Assembly: GCA_049423065.1 (NCBI GenBank)
Contig: JBMSQB010000050.1
Location: 1 to 33,286 of the forward strand
Reading direction: 5' to 3'
From: SYIM01 sp041182885
GTDB taxonomy: Bacteria; Pseudomonadota; Gammaproteobacteria; Burkholderiales; Burkholderiaceae_E
Length of the DNA: 33,286 nt
Shown here: positions 18,013 to 26,042 of the stretch, piece by piece
Position numbering within the stretch: the stretch's first letter is position 1
How the letters are laid out: every line of letters begins with the position of its first letter
Notes under the pieces: model-generated
The model's input: only the letters and a program-made list of their open reading frames with translations
Databases searched by the model: none
What the model was told of the DNA's origin: nothing
Position numbers and translations under genes: made by a program

Positions 18013-19760
18013 TGGAGGGATTTGCCTCGATGGTGGCGGCGCTTGACCGCTCCAATTCCACCCTCGACAAGGTCGCAGCGATGCGCGCCTACCTCCTCGC
18101 CGCGCCAGACGGGGACTGCGCCTGGGCGGTGTATTTCCTTGCCGGCGGCAGGCCACGGACGCTGGTTGCGACGCGCCTGCTCCGTGAAGCGGCACGCGAG
18201 GCCGCCGGCGTGCCCGAGTGGTTGTTTGACGAGTGCTACCAGGCGGTGGGGGATCTGGCCGAGACGATCGCGCTGCTGTTACCCGAATCGTACGAGGCGT
18301 CCGATGCCGGTGGGACGCTCGACAGCTGGATGCGCAGCCGTCTGCTGCCGCTTCGAGATCTCGATCCGGATGCGGCGCGCGCGGCGCTGATCGACTGCTG
18401 GCGGGTGCTCGACAGCTGGCAGCGCTTTGTGTTCAACAAGCTGCTCAGGGGAGGCCTGCGCCTGGGCGTATCGCGGCAACTCGTGCGGCGGGCGCGCGCC
18501 GAGGCGAGCGCAGTCGATGCCCGGCTGATTGCCCAGCGCATCATCGGCTTTACCGACCGCAAGATGGTGCCCGACGGTGTGCGATATCGCGCGCTGGTCG
18601 CGCCTGCGGGCACCCGGGCGGACGCGGATCGTTCGCCGGCGCTCGCGGACGGAATCGGGGACGCTGCCCGGGCGTCGGCAGCGACCGCGACCGATGCCGG
18701 TCAATTGTCTGATCCGGCGCTCGCGCTTCTGCCCTATCCCTTCATGCTCGCGCACAGTTGGGAGCCGGCGAAAGCCGATGACGAGCCCGCCGCACACTGG
18801 CTCGCCGAATGGAAGTGGGACGGGATCCGCGTGCAGCTGGTGCGAAGGGCGCACGCGGTTGCGTTGTGGTCGCGTGGCGAGGAATTGCTCACCGACCGGT
18901 TCCCCGAGATCGTGTCCGCCGCGCAGGCGCTTGCGCCCGGCACCGTGCTCGATGGCGAACTTCTGTGCTGGGCGGCAGGCGCACCCCGACCCATGGATTT
19001 TGCGGCCATGCAGACCCGCATCGGCCGTCTGCGCCCGGGTGCGATCACGCTGCGCCAGACGCCCGCGCGCCTGGTGGTCTTCGATTGTCTGGAACACCAG
19101 GGGGTCGATCTGCGCGGCCACCCGCTTCGCCTGCGCCGGCAGGTGTTGTCGGACTGCCTGGCGCTCGCTGCGCCCGATCCTGAGCGCCTGTGTGCGGCGA
19201 GCGCGTTTGAAGCATCGACCTGGTCGGAGCGGGCGCGGCTTCGCGAGTCCGCGCGTGCCTTTGGTGCCGAGGGCCTGATGCTCAAGCGACTCGATTCGGC
19301 CTACGGTATCGGTCGCAGCCGGGCCGACGGCGGCCACTGGTTCAAGTGGAAGCTCGATCCGTTTGCGGTGGATGCGGTACTGATCTACGCGCAGGCCGGC
19401 CACGGCAGGCGGGCGGGCCTTTATACCGACTACACCTTTGCGGTCTGGGACCGGTCGACAGACGAGGCGCCGCGGCTGGTACCGTTTGCGAAGGCCTACT
19501 CGGGTCTGACCGATGCCGAGATCCGGGAAGTCGACGCGATCATCCGCCGCACGACCGTCGAGCGGTTCGGGCCGGTAAGAAGCGTTGAACCCACGCTGGT
19601 GTTCGAAATCGGTTTCGAGGGCATCGCCCGCTCGGCCAGGCACCGCGCAGGCGTGTCGGTCCGCTTTCCGAGAATGCTGCGCTGGCGCCGGGACAAGGGC
19701 GTTGGGGAGGCGGATTCGCTCGCGTCACTGCAGGGGCTGCTCGCAGAGCGCCGCGGCTGA
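18012..19760 (+). CDS. ATP-dependent DNA ligase of the Lhr/exonuclease-associated repair cluster
   Basis: Seals nicks using ATP. It belongs to the group annotated as cisplatin-damage-response ATP-dependent ligases. The 582 residues hold an N-terminal DNA-binding domain (1-190), then the nucleotidyltransferase domain with motif I WKWDGIR (nucleophile Lys268), VLDGELLCW (motif III), GAEGLMLKR (motif IV), WFKWKLDPFAVDAVL (motif V), and an OB domain ending in RFPRMLRWRRDK. A linker of about 35 residues around 195-230 is Ala/Asp/Thr-rich and longer than expected. The start ATG 18012 overlaps the exonuclease stop codon, so the two are coupled. The helicase and phosphoesterase partners that usually adjoin it are about 3 kb downstream, past folE. 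Confidence 0.95.
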   Translation: MEGFASMVAALDRSNSTLDKVAAMRAYLLAAPDGDCAWAVYFLAGGRPRTLVATRLLREAAREAAGVPEWLFDECYQAVGDLAETIALLLPESYEASDAGGTLDSWMRSRLLPLRDLDPDAARAALIDCWRVLDSWQRFVFNKLLRGGLRLGVSRQLVRRARAEASAVDARLIAQRIIGFTDRKMVPDGVRYRALVAPAGTRADADRSPALADGIGDAARASAATATDAGQLSDPALALLPYPFMLAHSWEPAKADDEPAAHWLAEWKWDGIRVQLVRRAHAVALWSRGEELLTDRFPEIVSAAQALAPGTVLDGELLCWAAGAPRPMDFAAMQTRIGRLRPGAITLRQTPARLVVFDCLEHQGVDLRGHPLRLRRQVLSDCLALAAPDPERLCAASAFEASTWSERARLRESARAFGAEGLMLKRLDSAYGIGRSRADGGHWFKWKLDPFAVDAVLIYAQAGHGRRAGLYTDYTFAVWDRSTDEAPRLVPFAKAYSGLTDAEIREVDAIIRRTTVERFGPVRSVEPTLVFEIGFEGIARSARHRAGVSVRFPRMLRWRRDKGVGEADSLASLQGLLAERRG

Positions 19761-19763
19761 GCG

Positions 19764-19779
19764 CAGGCCCAGGGGCCTG
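19764..19779. terminator. Hairpin between convergent ligase and folE genes
   Basis: CAGGCCC (19764-19770) and GGGCCTG (19773-19779) form a perfect 7-bp inverted repeat in the 46-bp gap where two genes converge. A second, weaker pair CTGGC/GCCAG lies at 19777-19797. There is no T-tract on either strand, so this may be a transcript-end stabiliser rather than a true intrinsic terminator. Confidence 0.4.
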
Positions 19780-19806
19780 GCGCGTGCCGCCTGCCAGCCC
19801 GAAGGG

Positions 19807-20547
19807 TCAGTTGCGTTTGAGCAGCGACAGCAGCTCGCGCCGCAGCGCGTCAGACTTGAGAAAGCTGCCGCGCATGATCGAAGAGGTCATGGAGGTTTCG
19901 TCTTTCACGCCGCGCCAGTGCATGCAGAAGTGATCGGCTTCCATGATGACCGCCAGACCATCGGGCAACAGCAGCCGCTCGAGTTCGTCCGCCAGTGTCT
20001 TGACCGCCTCTTCCTGGATCTGGGGCCGACTCATGACCCAGTCGGCCACGCGCGCGTACTTCGACAGACCGATCAGTTTCGAGTTGGCATTGGGCAGAAC
20101 GCCGATCCAGATCTTGCCCAGGATGGGGCAAAGGTGATGCGAGCAGGCCGACCGCACCGTGATCGGACCCACCACGATCAATTCACTCAGGCGCTCCACA
20201 TTCGGAAATTCGGTCACCGCGGGCATTGCTTCGTAGCGTCCGCGGAACACCTCCTTCAGGTACATCTTGGCGACGCGACGCGCGGTGTCCTGCGTGTTGT
20301 GATCGTTGGTGGTGTCGATCACCAGCGACTCGAGCAGGGCCTGGACGCGGGTTTCGACTTCCTTCCGAAGAGCCTCGCGCTCGACCTCGGAGTGAATGAA
20401 CTCGGAAATGTTGTCGTTGGCGTGAAAGCGCCGGCCCGCGTCGCGGATGCGCTCGCGAATGACCTGCGACATGGGGCGCCCGGTGTCCTCGACGCGGGTG
20501 CGCGAGGCTTTGCGGGGCAGGGCTTTGACGTTGGAGGCGTTGCTCAT
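19807..20547 (-). CDS. folE: GTP cyclohydrolase I
   Basis: Converts GTP to 7,8-dihydroneopterin triphosphate, the first step of folate synthesis; a toroidal cytoplasmic enzyme with zinc. The 246-residue protein starts at ATG 20547 with a GGGAG site (complement of 20557-20561) 9 bp upstream. The frame stays open for 63 further codons upstream, but these do not resemble the family. Type I motifs are visible: DHNTQDTARRVAKMY, VVGPITVRSACSHHLCPILG with the zinc Cys and His, GLSKYARVADW, PQIQEE, and the second zinc cysteine in ADHFCMHWRGV. The roughly 60-residue N-terminal region before the core is longer than in E. coli FolE (222 aa). It lies convergent to the ligase gene and divergent from the DUF429 gene, and so splits the repair cluster. 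Confidence 0.96.
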   Translation of the reverse strand: MSNASNVKALPRKASRTRVEDTGRPMSQVIRERIRDAGRRFHANDNISEFIHSEVEREALRKEVETRVQALLESLVIDTTNDHNTQDTARRVAKMYLKEVFRGRYEAMPAVTEFPNVERLSELIVVGPITVRSACSHHLCPILGKIWIGVLPNANSKLIGLSKYARVADWVMSRPQIQEEAVKTLADELERLLLPDGLAVIMEADHFCMHWRGVKDETSMTSSIMRGSFLKSDALRRELLSLLKRN

Positions 20548-20826
20548 CGAGTTATTCTCCCGGCGCTGTGAACCGGCGCCTGTCGGGGTACTCCGCCAAC
20601 AGATGAAGGCGGGGTGCGAACGATGCGTGATTTCGCCCGGCGTGTCGCACAAACCTGGACGGTGCACGCGGGTAAACATCCCTGTAACCCTATGCGGTTT
20701 TGGGCTATGTCGCCAGGTATTCCGGACGCAAGACACGACGCAAGTCAGTTAAATATGACAGTTGGTGATCACTTACGTTTGCCGGCGCGGCCCGCCGCAC
20801 AGGGTGGCCCGCGGCCCTGTTGCGAA
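20548..20826. promoter_or_regulatory. Divergent regulatory region between folE and the DUF429 gene
   Basis: This 279-bp stretch is visibly less GC-rich than its surroundings, especially 20680-20780. It contains the perfect palindrome GTGATCAC at 20765-20772 next to TTAAATATGACA (20749-20760), and the inverted repeat ACAGGG/CCCTGT (20799-20804 and 20815-20820, 10-nt loop) that ends 6 bp before the DUF429 ATG. It must hold the promoters for folE and for the DUF429 unit, but no convincing -35/-10 pair stands out. No separate gene is seen in it. Confidence 0.45.
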
Positions 20827-21663
20827 ATGCCGACGGATGCGGTGGCGATCCTTGGCGTCGATTTTTCGAGCGCGCCGTCACGGAAAAAGCCGATCACCCT
20901 GGCTCGTGCGCGGCTCCTTACGCCGACCAGGTTGCGGATCGAGGCGCTTGAGGCGATTGGCTCGCTGCCCGAGTTTGCACAGCTGCTGGCTCGCCCGGGT
21001 CCCTGGTTGGGCGGGTTTGATTTTCCGTTCGGGCTGCCGCGTGAACTGGTGCTCGATGTGGGATGGCCGACCGACTGGCCCGCGCTGGTGCGGGCGTTTT
21101 CGGGTACTCCGCGCCCGCAGCTGCGCGAGACCTTGCGCGCGTTCTGTGCGGCTCGGCCACCCGGTGGGAAATTCGCACATCGGGCGACCGATCGGCCGGC
21201 GGGCTCGTCGCCGTCGATGAAGTGGGTGAACCCGCCGGTCGCGTGGATGTTTCATGCGGGAGCGCCCGCTTTGCTGGAGGCTGGCGTGGAACTCCCGGGT
21301 CTGCACGCGGGCGATCCGTCGCGGGTGGCGCTTGAAGCCTATCCGGGGCTTCTCGCCCGCGCCCTTCACCGGGGTTCGTACAAGAGCGATGATGCCGCGC
21401 GCCAGGATGCGGCCCGGCTCGCGGCCCGCCGTGCGATGGTCGGTGCGCTTGCCGCGGGGGCGCATCCGCTTGCGATCAAGGTCGACTTTGCGGGTGGGGT
21501 GCGCCGCCAGATCGAAGAAGAGCCCCGCGGCGACTGGCTCGATGCGGTGCTCTGCGCAGTGCAGGCAGGCTGGGCGCTCAGCCAGGGTCCACGATACGGA
21601 CTCCCCGAGCAGATCGACGGCCTCGAAGGGTGGATCGTGAGTGCACCGGCCACAACCGGCTAA
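20827..21663 (+). CDS. DUF429 family protein, putative RNase H-like nuclease
   Basis: Family of unknown function predicted to have an RNase H-like fold. The 278-residue reading starts at ATG 20827 (MPTDAVAILGVDFSSAP). An upstream ATG at 20755 in the same frame would add 24 unconserved-looking residues. The acidic residues expected of the fold are present: Asp12 in GVDFSS, Asp65 in GGFDFPFGLP, Glu170 in EAYPG, and Asp236/Asp239 in DWLDAVLCAVQAGW. I therefore expect metal-dependent nuclease or phosphotransfer chemistry, which is not proven for the family. It is the first gene of a tight unit with an aminotransferase, an Lhr helicase and a phosphoesterase. No Shine-Dalgarno site is obvious, and a hairpin sits just upstream of the ATG. 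Confidence 0.78.
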   Translation: MPTDAVAILGVDFSSAPSRKKPITLARARLLTPTRLRIEALEAIGSLPEFAQLLARPGPWLGGFDFPFGLPRELVLDVGWPTDWPALVRAFSGTPRPQLRETLRAFCAARPPGGKFAHRATDRPAGSSPSMKWVNPPVAWMFHAGAPALLEAGVELPGLHAGDPSRVALEAYPGLLARALHRGSYKSDDAARQDAARLAARRAMVGALAAGAHPLAIKVDFAGGVRRQIEEEPRGDWLDAVLCAVQAGWALSQGPRYGLPEQIDGLEGWIVSAPATTG

Positions 21664-21719
21664 CATTCGATTCAGCCGGCTCGTCTTGCCGCCCTTCAGC
21701 TCTCCGGACTGCCCGAACC

Positions 21720-22898
21720 GTGAAACGAAGTTCGCTTCGCATCGATGGCGTTGACACGCCCATCATCCCGACTGTCGCCGCACTGGTGCGCGATCACCCC
21801 GGCACGATCTCGCTCGGTCAGGGCGTGGTTCGCTACGGGCCACCGGCTGACCTGCTCCGCGCGCTGCCCGAGCGGATGGCCGACCCGCTTCTTCACCGCT
21901 ATCAGGCGGTGGGAGGTATTGCGCCGCTCATCGACGCGCTCGCCGCGAAGCTGCGCGATGAAAACGGGATTGATGTGGCCCGCGGGTCTCAGGTGATGGT
22001 CACGGCGGGCAGCAACATGGCGTTCCTGAACGCGGTGCTTGCGCTGGGCGATCCCGGTGATGAATTCATCCTGCCCCTGCCTTTTTATTTCAATCAGGAG
22101 ATGGCCATCCGGATGGCCGGATGTGTGCCGGTGTGCGTGCCAACCCGCCCCGATTATCAGCTTGACCTGAACGCAATCGAGCGGGCCATCACGCCGCGTA
22201 CGCGCGCCATCATTACGGTCTCGCCCAACAACCCCACGGGTGCCGTCTACCCCGAGGACGATCTGCGCGCGGTGAACGCACTGTGCGCGGCGCGTGGTCT
22301 CTACCACTTCAGCGACGAAGCCTACGAATATTTCACTTTCGACGGCGCGCGGCATTTTTCACCCGCCTCCATCCCCGGTGCCGAGCGGCACACGCTTACT
22401 TTCCAGTCGTTTTCCAAGGGCTGGGGCATGGCGAGCTGGCGTTGCGGCCATGTGGTGTATCCCGCTGATCTGGCCGAAGCAATGAACAAGGTCCAGGACA
22501 CCAACCTGATCTGTGCGCCCGTGATCTCGCAGCTCCTCGCGCTCGAGTCGCTCAAGCTGGGACGGCGCGCGATCGAGCCTGAACTGCAGTCGCTTGCGAG
22601 CGTGCGCCACAAAGTGCACGAGTCGCTTGCAGCGCTGGACGGACTGGCGAGCTTTCCGCGCACCCAGGGTGCGTTCTATGTGGTGCTGCGACTGCCAGGG
22701 GTGTCCGACCCGCATGCCTTCATCCGCGCGATGGTCGAGCGGCACCGCGTGGCGGTGATCCCCGGCTTTGCCTTTGGATTGACCGACACGCGCGAGGCCA
22801 ACTACCAGCGGCTGTCCTTTGGTTCGCTCGATCCGGCGACCGTTGCCGAGGGCGTTCAGCGCTTCATTGCTGCCGTGCGTGACTGGTACGGTCGCTGA
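21720..22898 (+). CDS. PLP-dependent class I/II aminotransferase
   Basis: Fold-type I aminotransferase transferring an amino group between an amino acid and a 2-oxo acid. From GTG 21720 it has 392 residues, close to the usual length. Visible are ISLGQGVVRYGPP near the start, VTAGSNMAFLNAV, VSPNNPTGAVY, SDEAYEYFTF with the PLP-ring Asp, and the PLP lysine in SFSKGWGMASWR (K233). RLSFGS near the C-terminus carries the carboxylate-binding Arg. No ATG exists near the N-terminus; the alternative GTG 21630 overlaps the upstream gene and adds unconserved residues. It resembles aspartate/kynurenine-type enzymes, but the substrate cannot be assigned. The helicase gene begins within its last codons, so it is co-transcribed with a DNA repair gene, an unexpected partner. 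Confidence 0.87.
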   Translation: MKRSSLRIDGVDTPIIPTVAALVRDHPGTISLGQGVVRYGPPADLLRALPERMADPLLHRYQAVGGIAPLIDALAAKLRDENGIDVARGSQVMVTAGSNMAFLNAVLALGDPGDEFILPLPFYFNQEMAIRMAGCVPVCVPTRPDYQLDLNAIERAITPRTRAIITVSPNNPTGAVYPEDDLRAVNALCAARGLYHFSDEAYEYFTFDGARHFSPASIPGAERHTLTFQSFSKGWGMASWRCGHVVYPADLAEAMNKVQDTNLICAPVISQLLALESLKLGRRAIEPELQSLASVRHKVHESLAALDGLASFPRTQGAFYVVLRLPGVSDPHAFIRAMVERHRVAVIPGFAFGLTDTREANYQRLSFGSLDPATVAEGVQRFIAAVRDWYGR

Positions 22899-25353
22899 TC
22901 GGTCGCGCGCGTCGCCACTCGCCGAGGCACGGCTGTCGGGCTGGTTTGCCGAGCGCGGCTGGCGGCCGTTCGCGTTTCAGCGGCGCGTCTGGCGTGCGGC
23001 GGCATCGGGCTCAAGCGGCCTGCTTCATGCCGGCACAGGATCAGGGAAAACGCTTGCGGTGTGGTTCGGTGCGCTGCTGCGCACGCTGAAAGGTCGCGCT
23101 GGGCCTCCCGGGGACGGGCTCAAGGTGTTGTGGGTGACACCCATGCGCGCGCTCGCCGCCGACACGGTGCGCGCGCTCGAGACGCCGCTCGCGGGCCTCG
23201 GTCTGGCTTGTTCCGTGGGCCTTCGCACGGGCGATACGCCATCTGCCGAGCGGGCACGGCAGGACCGCAAGCCGCCGTTTGCGCTCGTCACCACGCCGGA
23301 GAGCCTGTCTCTGATGATCTCGCGCGCCGATGCCGCGGCGCGGCTGGGCGGTGTCGAAGTTGTGATCGTTGACGAATGGCATGAACTGATGGGCGCCAAG
23401 CGTGGCGTACAGCTGCAGCTCGCGCTGGCCCGGATCGCAACGCTCGCCGGCTCGCCGCCGGTGGTCTGGGGGGTGTCGGCCACCCTGGGCAACCCCGGCG
23501 AAGCGCTCGATGTGCTGTTGGGCGGCCGGCCCGGTGTGCTGGTCGAGGCGGCCGCGCGTCGGCTGCCCGCGATCGACACGCTGCTGCCGGACACGCTCGA
23601 GCGCTTTCCCTGGGCGGGACACCTGGGTGCGCGGATGCTGGATGCAGTTGTCGACGAACTGGCTGCGAGCGCCTCATCGCTCGTGTTCTGCAACACCCGC
23701 GCACAGGCCGAGCTCTGGTACGCCATGATCCTTGATGCGCGCCCCGACTGGGCGGGTGCCATCGCGCTACACCACGGATCGCTCGATGTCGAGGTGCGGC
23801 GCTGGGTCGAGCGCGCCATTGGCGACGGGCGGCTGCGCGCGGTGGTCTGCACCTCGAGCCTGGATCTGGGCGTGGATTTCGCGCCGGTGGAGCGGGTGTT
23901 GCAGATTGGAAGCGCGAAAGGCGTTGGCCGGCTGCTTCAGCGGGCCGGCCGCTCCGGCCACCGACCCGGCGCAGTGTCTCGCGTCACGCTGGTACCCACC
24001 CACGCGCTGGAACTGATCGAGGCGGTGGCGGCCCGCGATGCCGCACGCGCCGGTCGCATCGAGGCCCGTCTCGCGCCCGCGTGCCCGGTCGATGTCCTGG
24101 TGCAGCATCTGGTGACGGTGGGCGTCGGAACCGGCTTTGTCGAAGCCGAGATGCTGGCCGAGGTTCGCTCCACCCATGCCTACCGCGCGCTCGATGACGA
24201 AGCCTGGCGCTGGTCGCTTGGCTTTGTGTCGGAGGGCGCGAGCTTGTCGGCCTACCCCGAGTACCGAAAGCTCGTACGCGGCGATGAGGGTCGCTGGCGG
24301 GTCGCCGATCCGAACATCGCAAGACGGCACCGGATGTCGATCGGCACCATCGTTGCCGATGCGGCGATCGAACTCCGGTTCATGAATGGCGCGCGGCTGG
24401 GCACGGTGGAGGAAGCCTTCGTGGCCAGGCTTCGCCCGGGCGATCGATTCATGTTTGGCGGCCGCGTGCTCGAGCTCGTCCGGGTCCATGAAATGAGCGC
24501 CTGGGTGCGCCGCGCCAGAGCAACATCGGGCGCGGTGCCGCGCTGGAGTGGCGGGCGTATGCCGCTGTCGGGCGAACTCGCCCACGCTGTGCTGGAGCGC
24601 CTGCGCGCGGCCGCGACAGGTGTTTTTACCGGACCGGAGATGCGCGCGGTGCGGCCGCTTCTTGAACTGCAGGCGCGCTGGTCGCGCCTGCCCGAGCCGT
24701 CGATTCTGCTTGCGGAAACGCTGGTCTCGCGTGAAGGGCATCACCTGTTCGCCTATCCGTTTGCAGGGCGCCATGCGAATCTCGGGCTGGCCTGTCTGCT
24801 CGCCTGGCGGGCAAGCCGCGGCCGGCCAGCCACAATCTCGGTCGCAGTCAATGATTACGGCTTTGAACTCTTGTCGGCGGAGCCGCTCGCCGCAGCGCAG
24901 CTGACGAGCGACGCAGGTCTGCTCGTGTCGTCACCCGCCGAGGATCTCGGCGCAGCGGTCAACACGGCCGAGCTCTCGCGCCGCCGCTTTCGCGAGATCG
25001 CGCGGGTCGCCGGTCTGGTGTTTCAGGGACATCCGGGCGAGCGCCGCTCGGCTCGCTCGCTACAGGCCTCGGCCACCATGTTTCATGAGGTGTTCGACCG
25101 CCACGATCCTGGCAACCTGCTGCTTGCCCAGTCGCGACAGGAGGTGCTTGCGCATGAGCTCGAGCTCGGTCGCATCGAAGCGGCGCTCGCTGGCATGCGC
25201 GCTCGCTCGCTCGTGATGGTGCCAATCGCCCGACCCACGCCTTTTGCGTTTCCGCTGATGGTCGAGCGCCTGCGGGAGACGGTGAGCACGGAGACGCTCG
25301 CGGATCGGGTCGCCCGGATGGTGGCCGAGCTCGAGGCGGCCGCGCAATGCTGA
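22879..25353 (+). CDS. Lhr-type ligase-associated DEXH-box helicase
   Basis: Superfamily 2 3'-5' DNA helicase of the Lhr-core type. From GTG 22879 (20 bp inside the aminotransferase gene) it has 824 residues; a TTG at 22819 is a less likely start. Motifs in order are Walker A GTGSGKT (Lys57), VTPMRAL (Ia), TTPESL, the DEXH box DEWH (165-168), SATLGN (III), VFCNTRAQAE (IV), CTSSLDLGVDF (V), and QRAGRSGHRPG (VI). A winged-helix and Lhr-core C-terminal region follow with MNGARLGTVEE, HPGERRSARSLQ and an FDRHDPGNLLL segment. About 820-850 residues is the length of the ligase-associated subgroup, shorter than the 1,500-residue Lhr of mycobacteria. It overlaps the phosphoesterase gene by 7 bp. The ligase and exonuclease partners lie about 3-6 kb upstream. 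Confidence 0.94.
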   Translation: MTGTVADRSRASPLAEARLSGWFAERGWRPFAFQRRVWRAAASGSSGLLHAGTGSGKTLAVWFGALLRTLKGRAGPPGDGLKVLWVTPMRALAADTVRALETPLAGLGLACSVGLRTGDTPSAERARQDRKPPFALVTTPESLSLMISRADAAARLGGVEVVIVDEWHELMGAKRGVQLQLALARIATLAGSPPVVWGVSATLGNPGEALDVLLGGRPGVLVEAAARRLPAIDTLLPDTLERFPWAGHLGARMLDAVVDELAASASSLVFCNTRAQAELWYAMILDARPDWAGAIALHHGSLDVEVRRWVERAIGDGRLRAVVCTSSLDLGVDFAPVERVLQIGSAKGVGRLLQRAGRSGHRPGAVSRVTLVPTHALELIEAVAARDAARAGRIEARLAPACPVDVLVQHLVTVGVGTGFVEAEMLAEVRSTHAYRALDDEAWRWSLGFVSEGASLSAYPEYRKLVRGDEGRWRVADPNIARRHRMSIGTIVADAAIELRFMNGARLGTVEEAFVARLRPGDRFMFGGRVLELVRVHEMSAWVRRARATSGAVPRWSGGRMPLSGELAHAVLERLRAAATGVFTGPEMRAVRPLLELQARWSRLPEPSILLAETLVSREGHHLFAYPFAGRHANLGLACLLAWRASRGRPATISVAVNDYGFELLSAEPLAAAQLTSDAGLLVSSPAEDLGAAVNTAELSRRRFREIARVAGLVFQGHPGERRSARSLQASATMFHEVFDRHDPGNLLLAQSRQEVLAHELELGRIEAALAGMRARSLVMVPIARPTPFAFPLMVERLRETVSTETLADRVARMVAELEAAAQC

Positions 25354-26021
25354 TTGATGCGGGCGGCGTGCCGATCGAGCTTCTTGCCGAGCGCGCAGCC
25401 TGGCTCCCGGCCTCCGAAACGCTGCTGGTGGCCGACCTTCACCTGGGCAAGGCACAGAGTTTCCGGCGCTCGGGCGTGCCCGTACCGGCGGGGACAACCG
25501 CTGCGATGTTCGGGCGGCTCGACCGCCTGATCGGGGAGCTCGCGCCGCGCGAGTTGATCGTGCTGGGCGATTTGCTCCATGGCCCGCTTTCGCAGCAGGG
25601 GCCCGCGATCGACGCACTCGCCCAGTGGCGCGCCAGGCATATCCGATTGGCAGTGCGGATGGTGCGGGGCAATCATGATGCCTCGGCGGGTGATCCACCG
25701 GCCGTCTGCGGCATCGAGGCGCTGAGCGCGCCCTTGCTGCATGCGGGGCTTGCGCTTTGCCATGAGCCCGATGAACCGGCCGCGTGTTTCAGGGTGGCGG
25801 GTCATGTGCATCCGGTTGTGCGCCTGCGCGGCCGCATTGATCGCATCCGTGTCGCGTGCTTCTGGCTGCGTCCGGATGCGCTGATCCTGCCGGCGTTTGG
25901 TGAGTTCACCGGCGGTTGGCCGGTGATGCCGCAAGCCGGCGAGCAGGTGTTTGCGGTTGCGGGAAGCGATGTGATTGCGGTGCCACCGCCGCGGCCTCGT
26001 CCGCGCGCGAACGGCCGCTAG
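25347..26021 (+). CDS. pdeM: Ligase-associated DNA damage response metallophosphoesterase
   Basis: Calcineurin-like, binuclear-metal phosphoesterase encoded with the Lhr helicase/ligase/exonuclease set; Mn-dependent phosphodiesterase activity is known for the Pseudomonas member. The 224 residues contain the complete motif series: VADLHLGKAQ (Asp30, His32), VLGDLLHGP, RGNHDAS, the late GHVHPVV, and FWLRPDALILPAFGEFTGG, which is characteristic of this subgroup. The ATG at 25347 overlaps the helicase stop (7 bp), giving translational coupling. The gene ends 21 bp before the convergent MscS gene. The final 25 residues are Pro/Arg-rich. Confidence 0.92.
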   Translation: MLIDAGGVPIELLAERAAWLPASETLLVADLHLGKAQSFRRSGVPVPAGTTAAMFGRLDRLIGELAPRELIVLGDLLHGPLSQQGPAIDALAQWRARHIRLAVRMVRGNHDASAGDPPAVCGIEALSAPLLHAGLALCHEPDEPAACFRVAGHVHPVVRLRGRIDRIRVACFWLRPDALILPAFGEFTGGWPVMPQAGEQVFAVAGSDVIAVPPPRPRPRANGR

Positions 26022-26042
26022 GCCTGCCGGGGGCGCTTCGGC

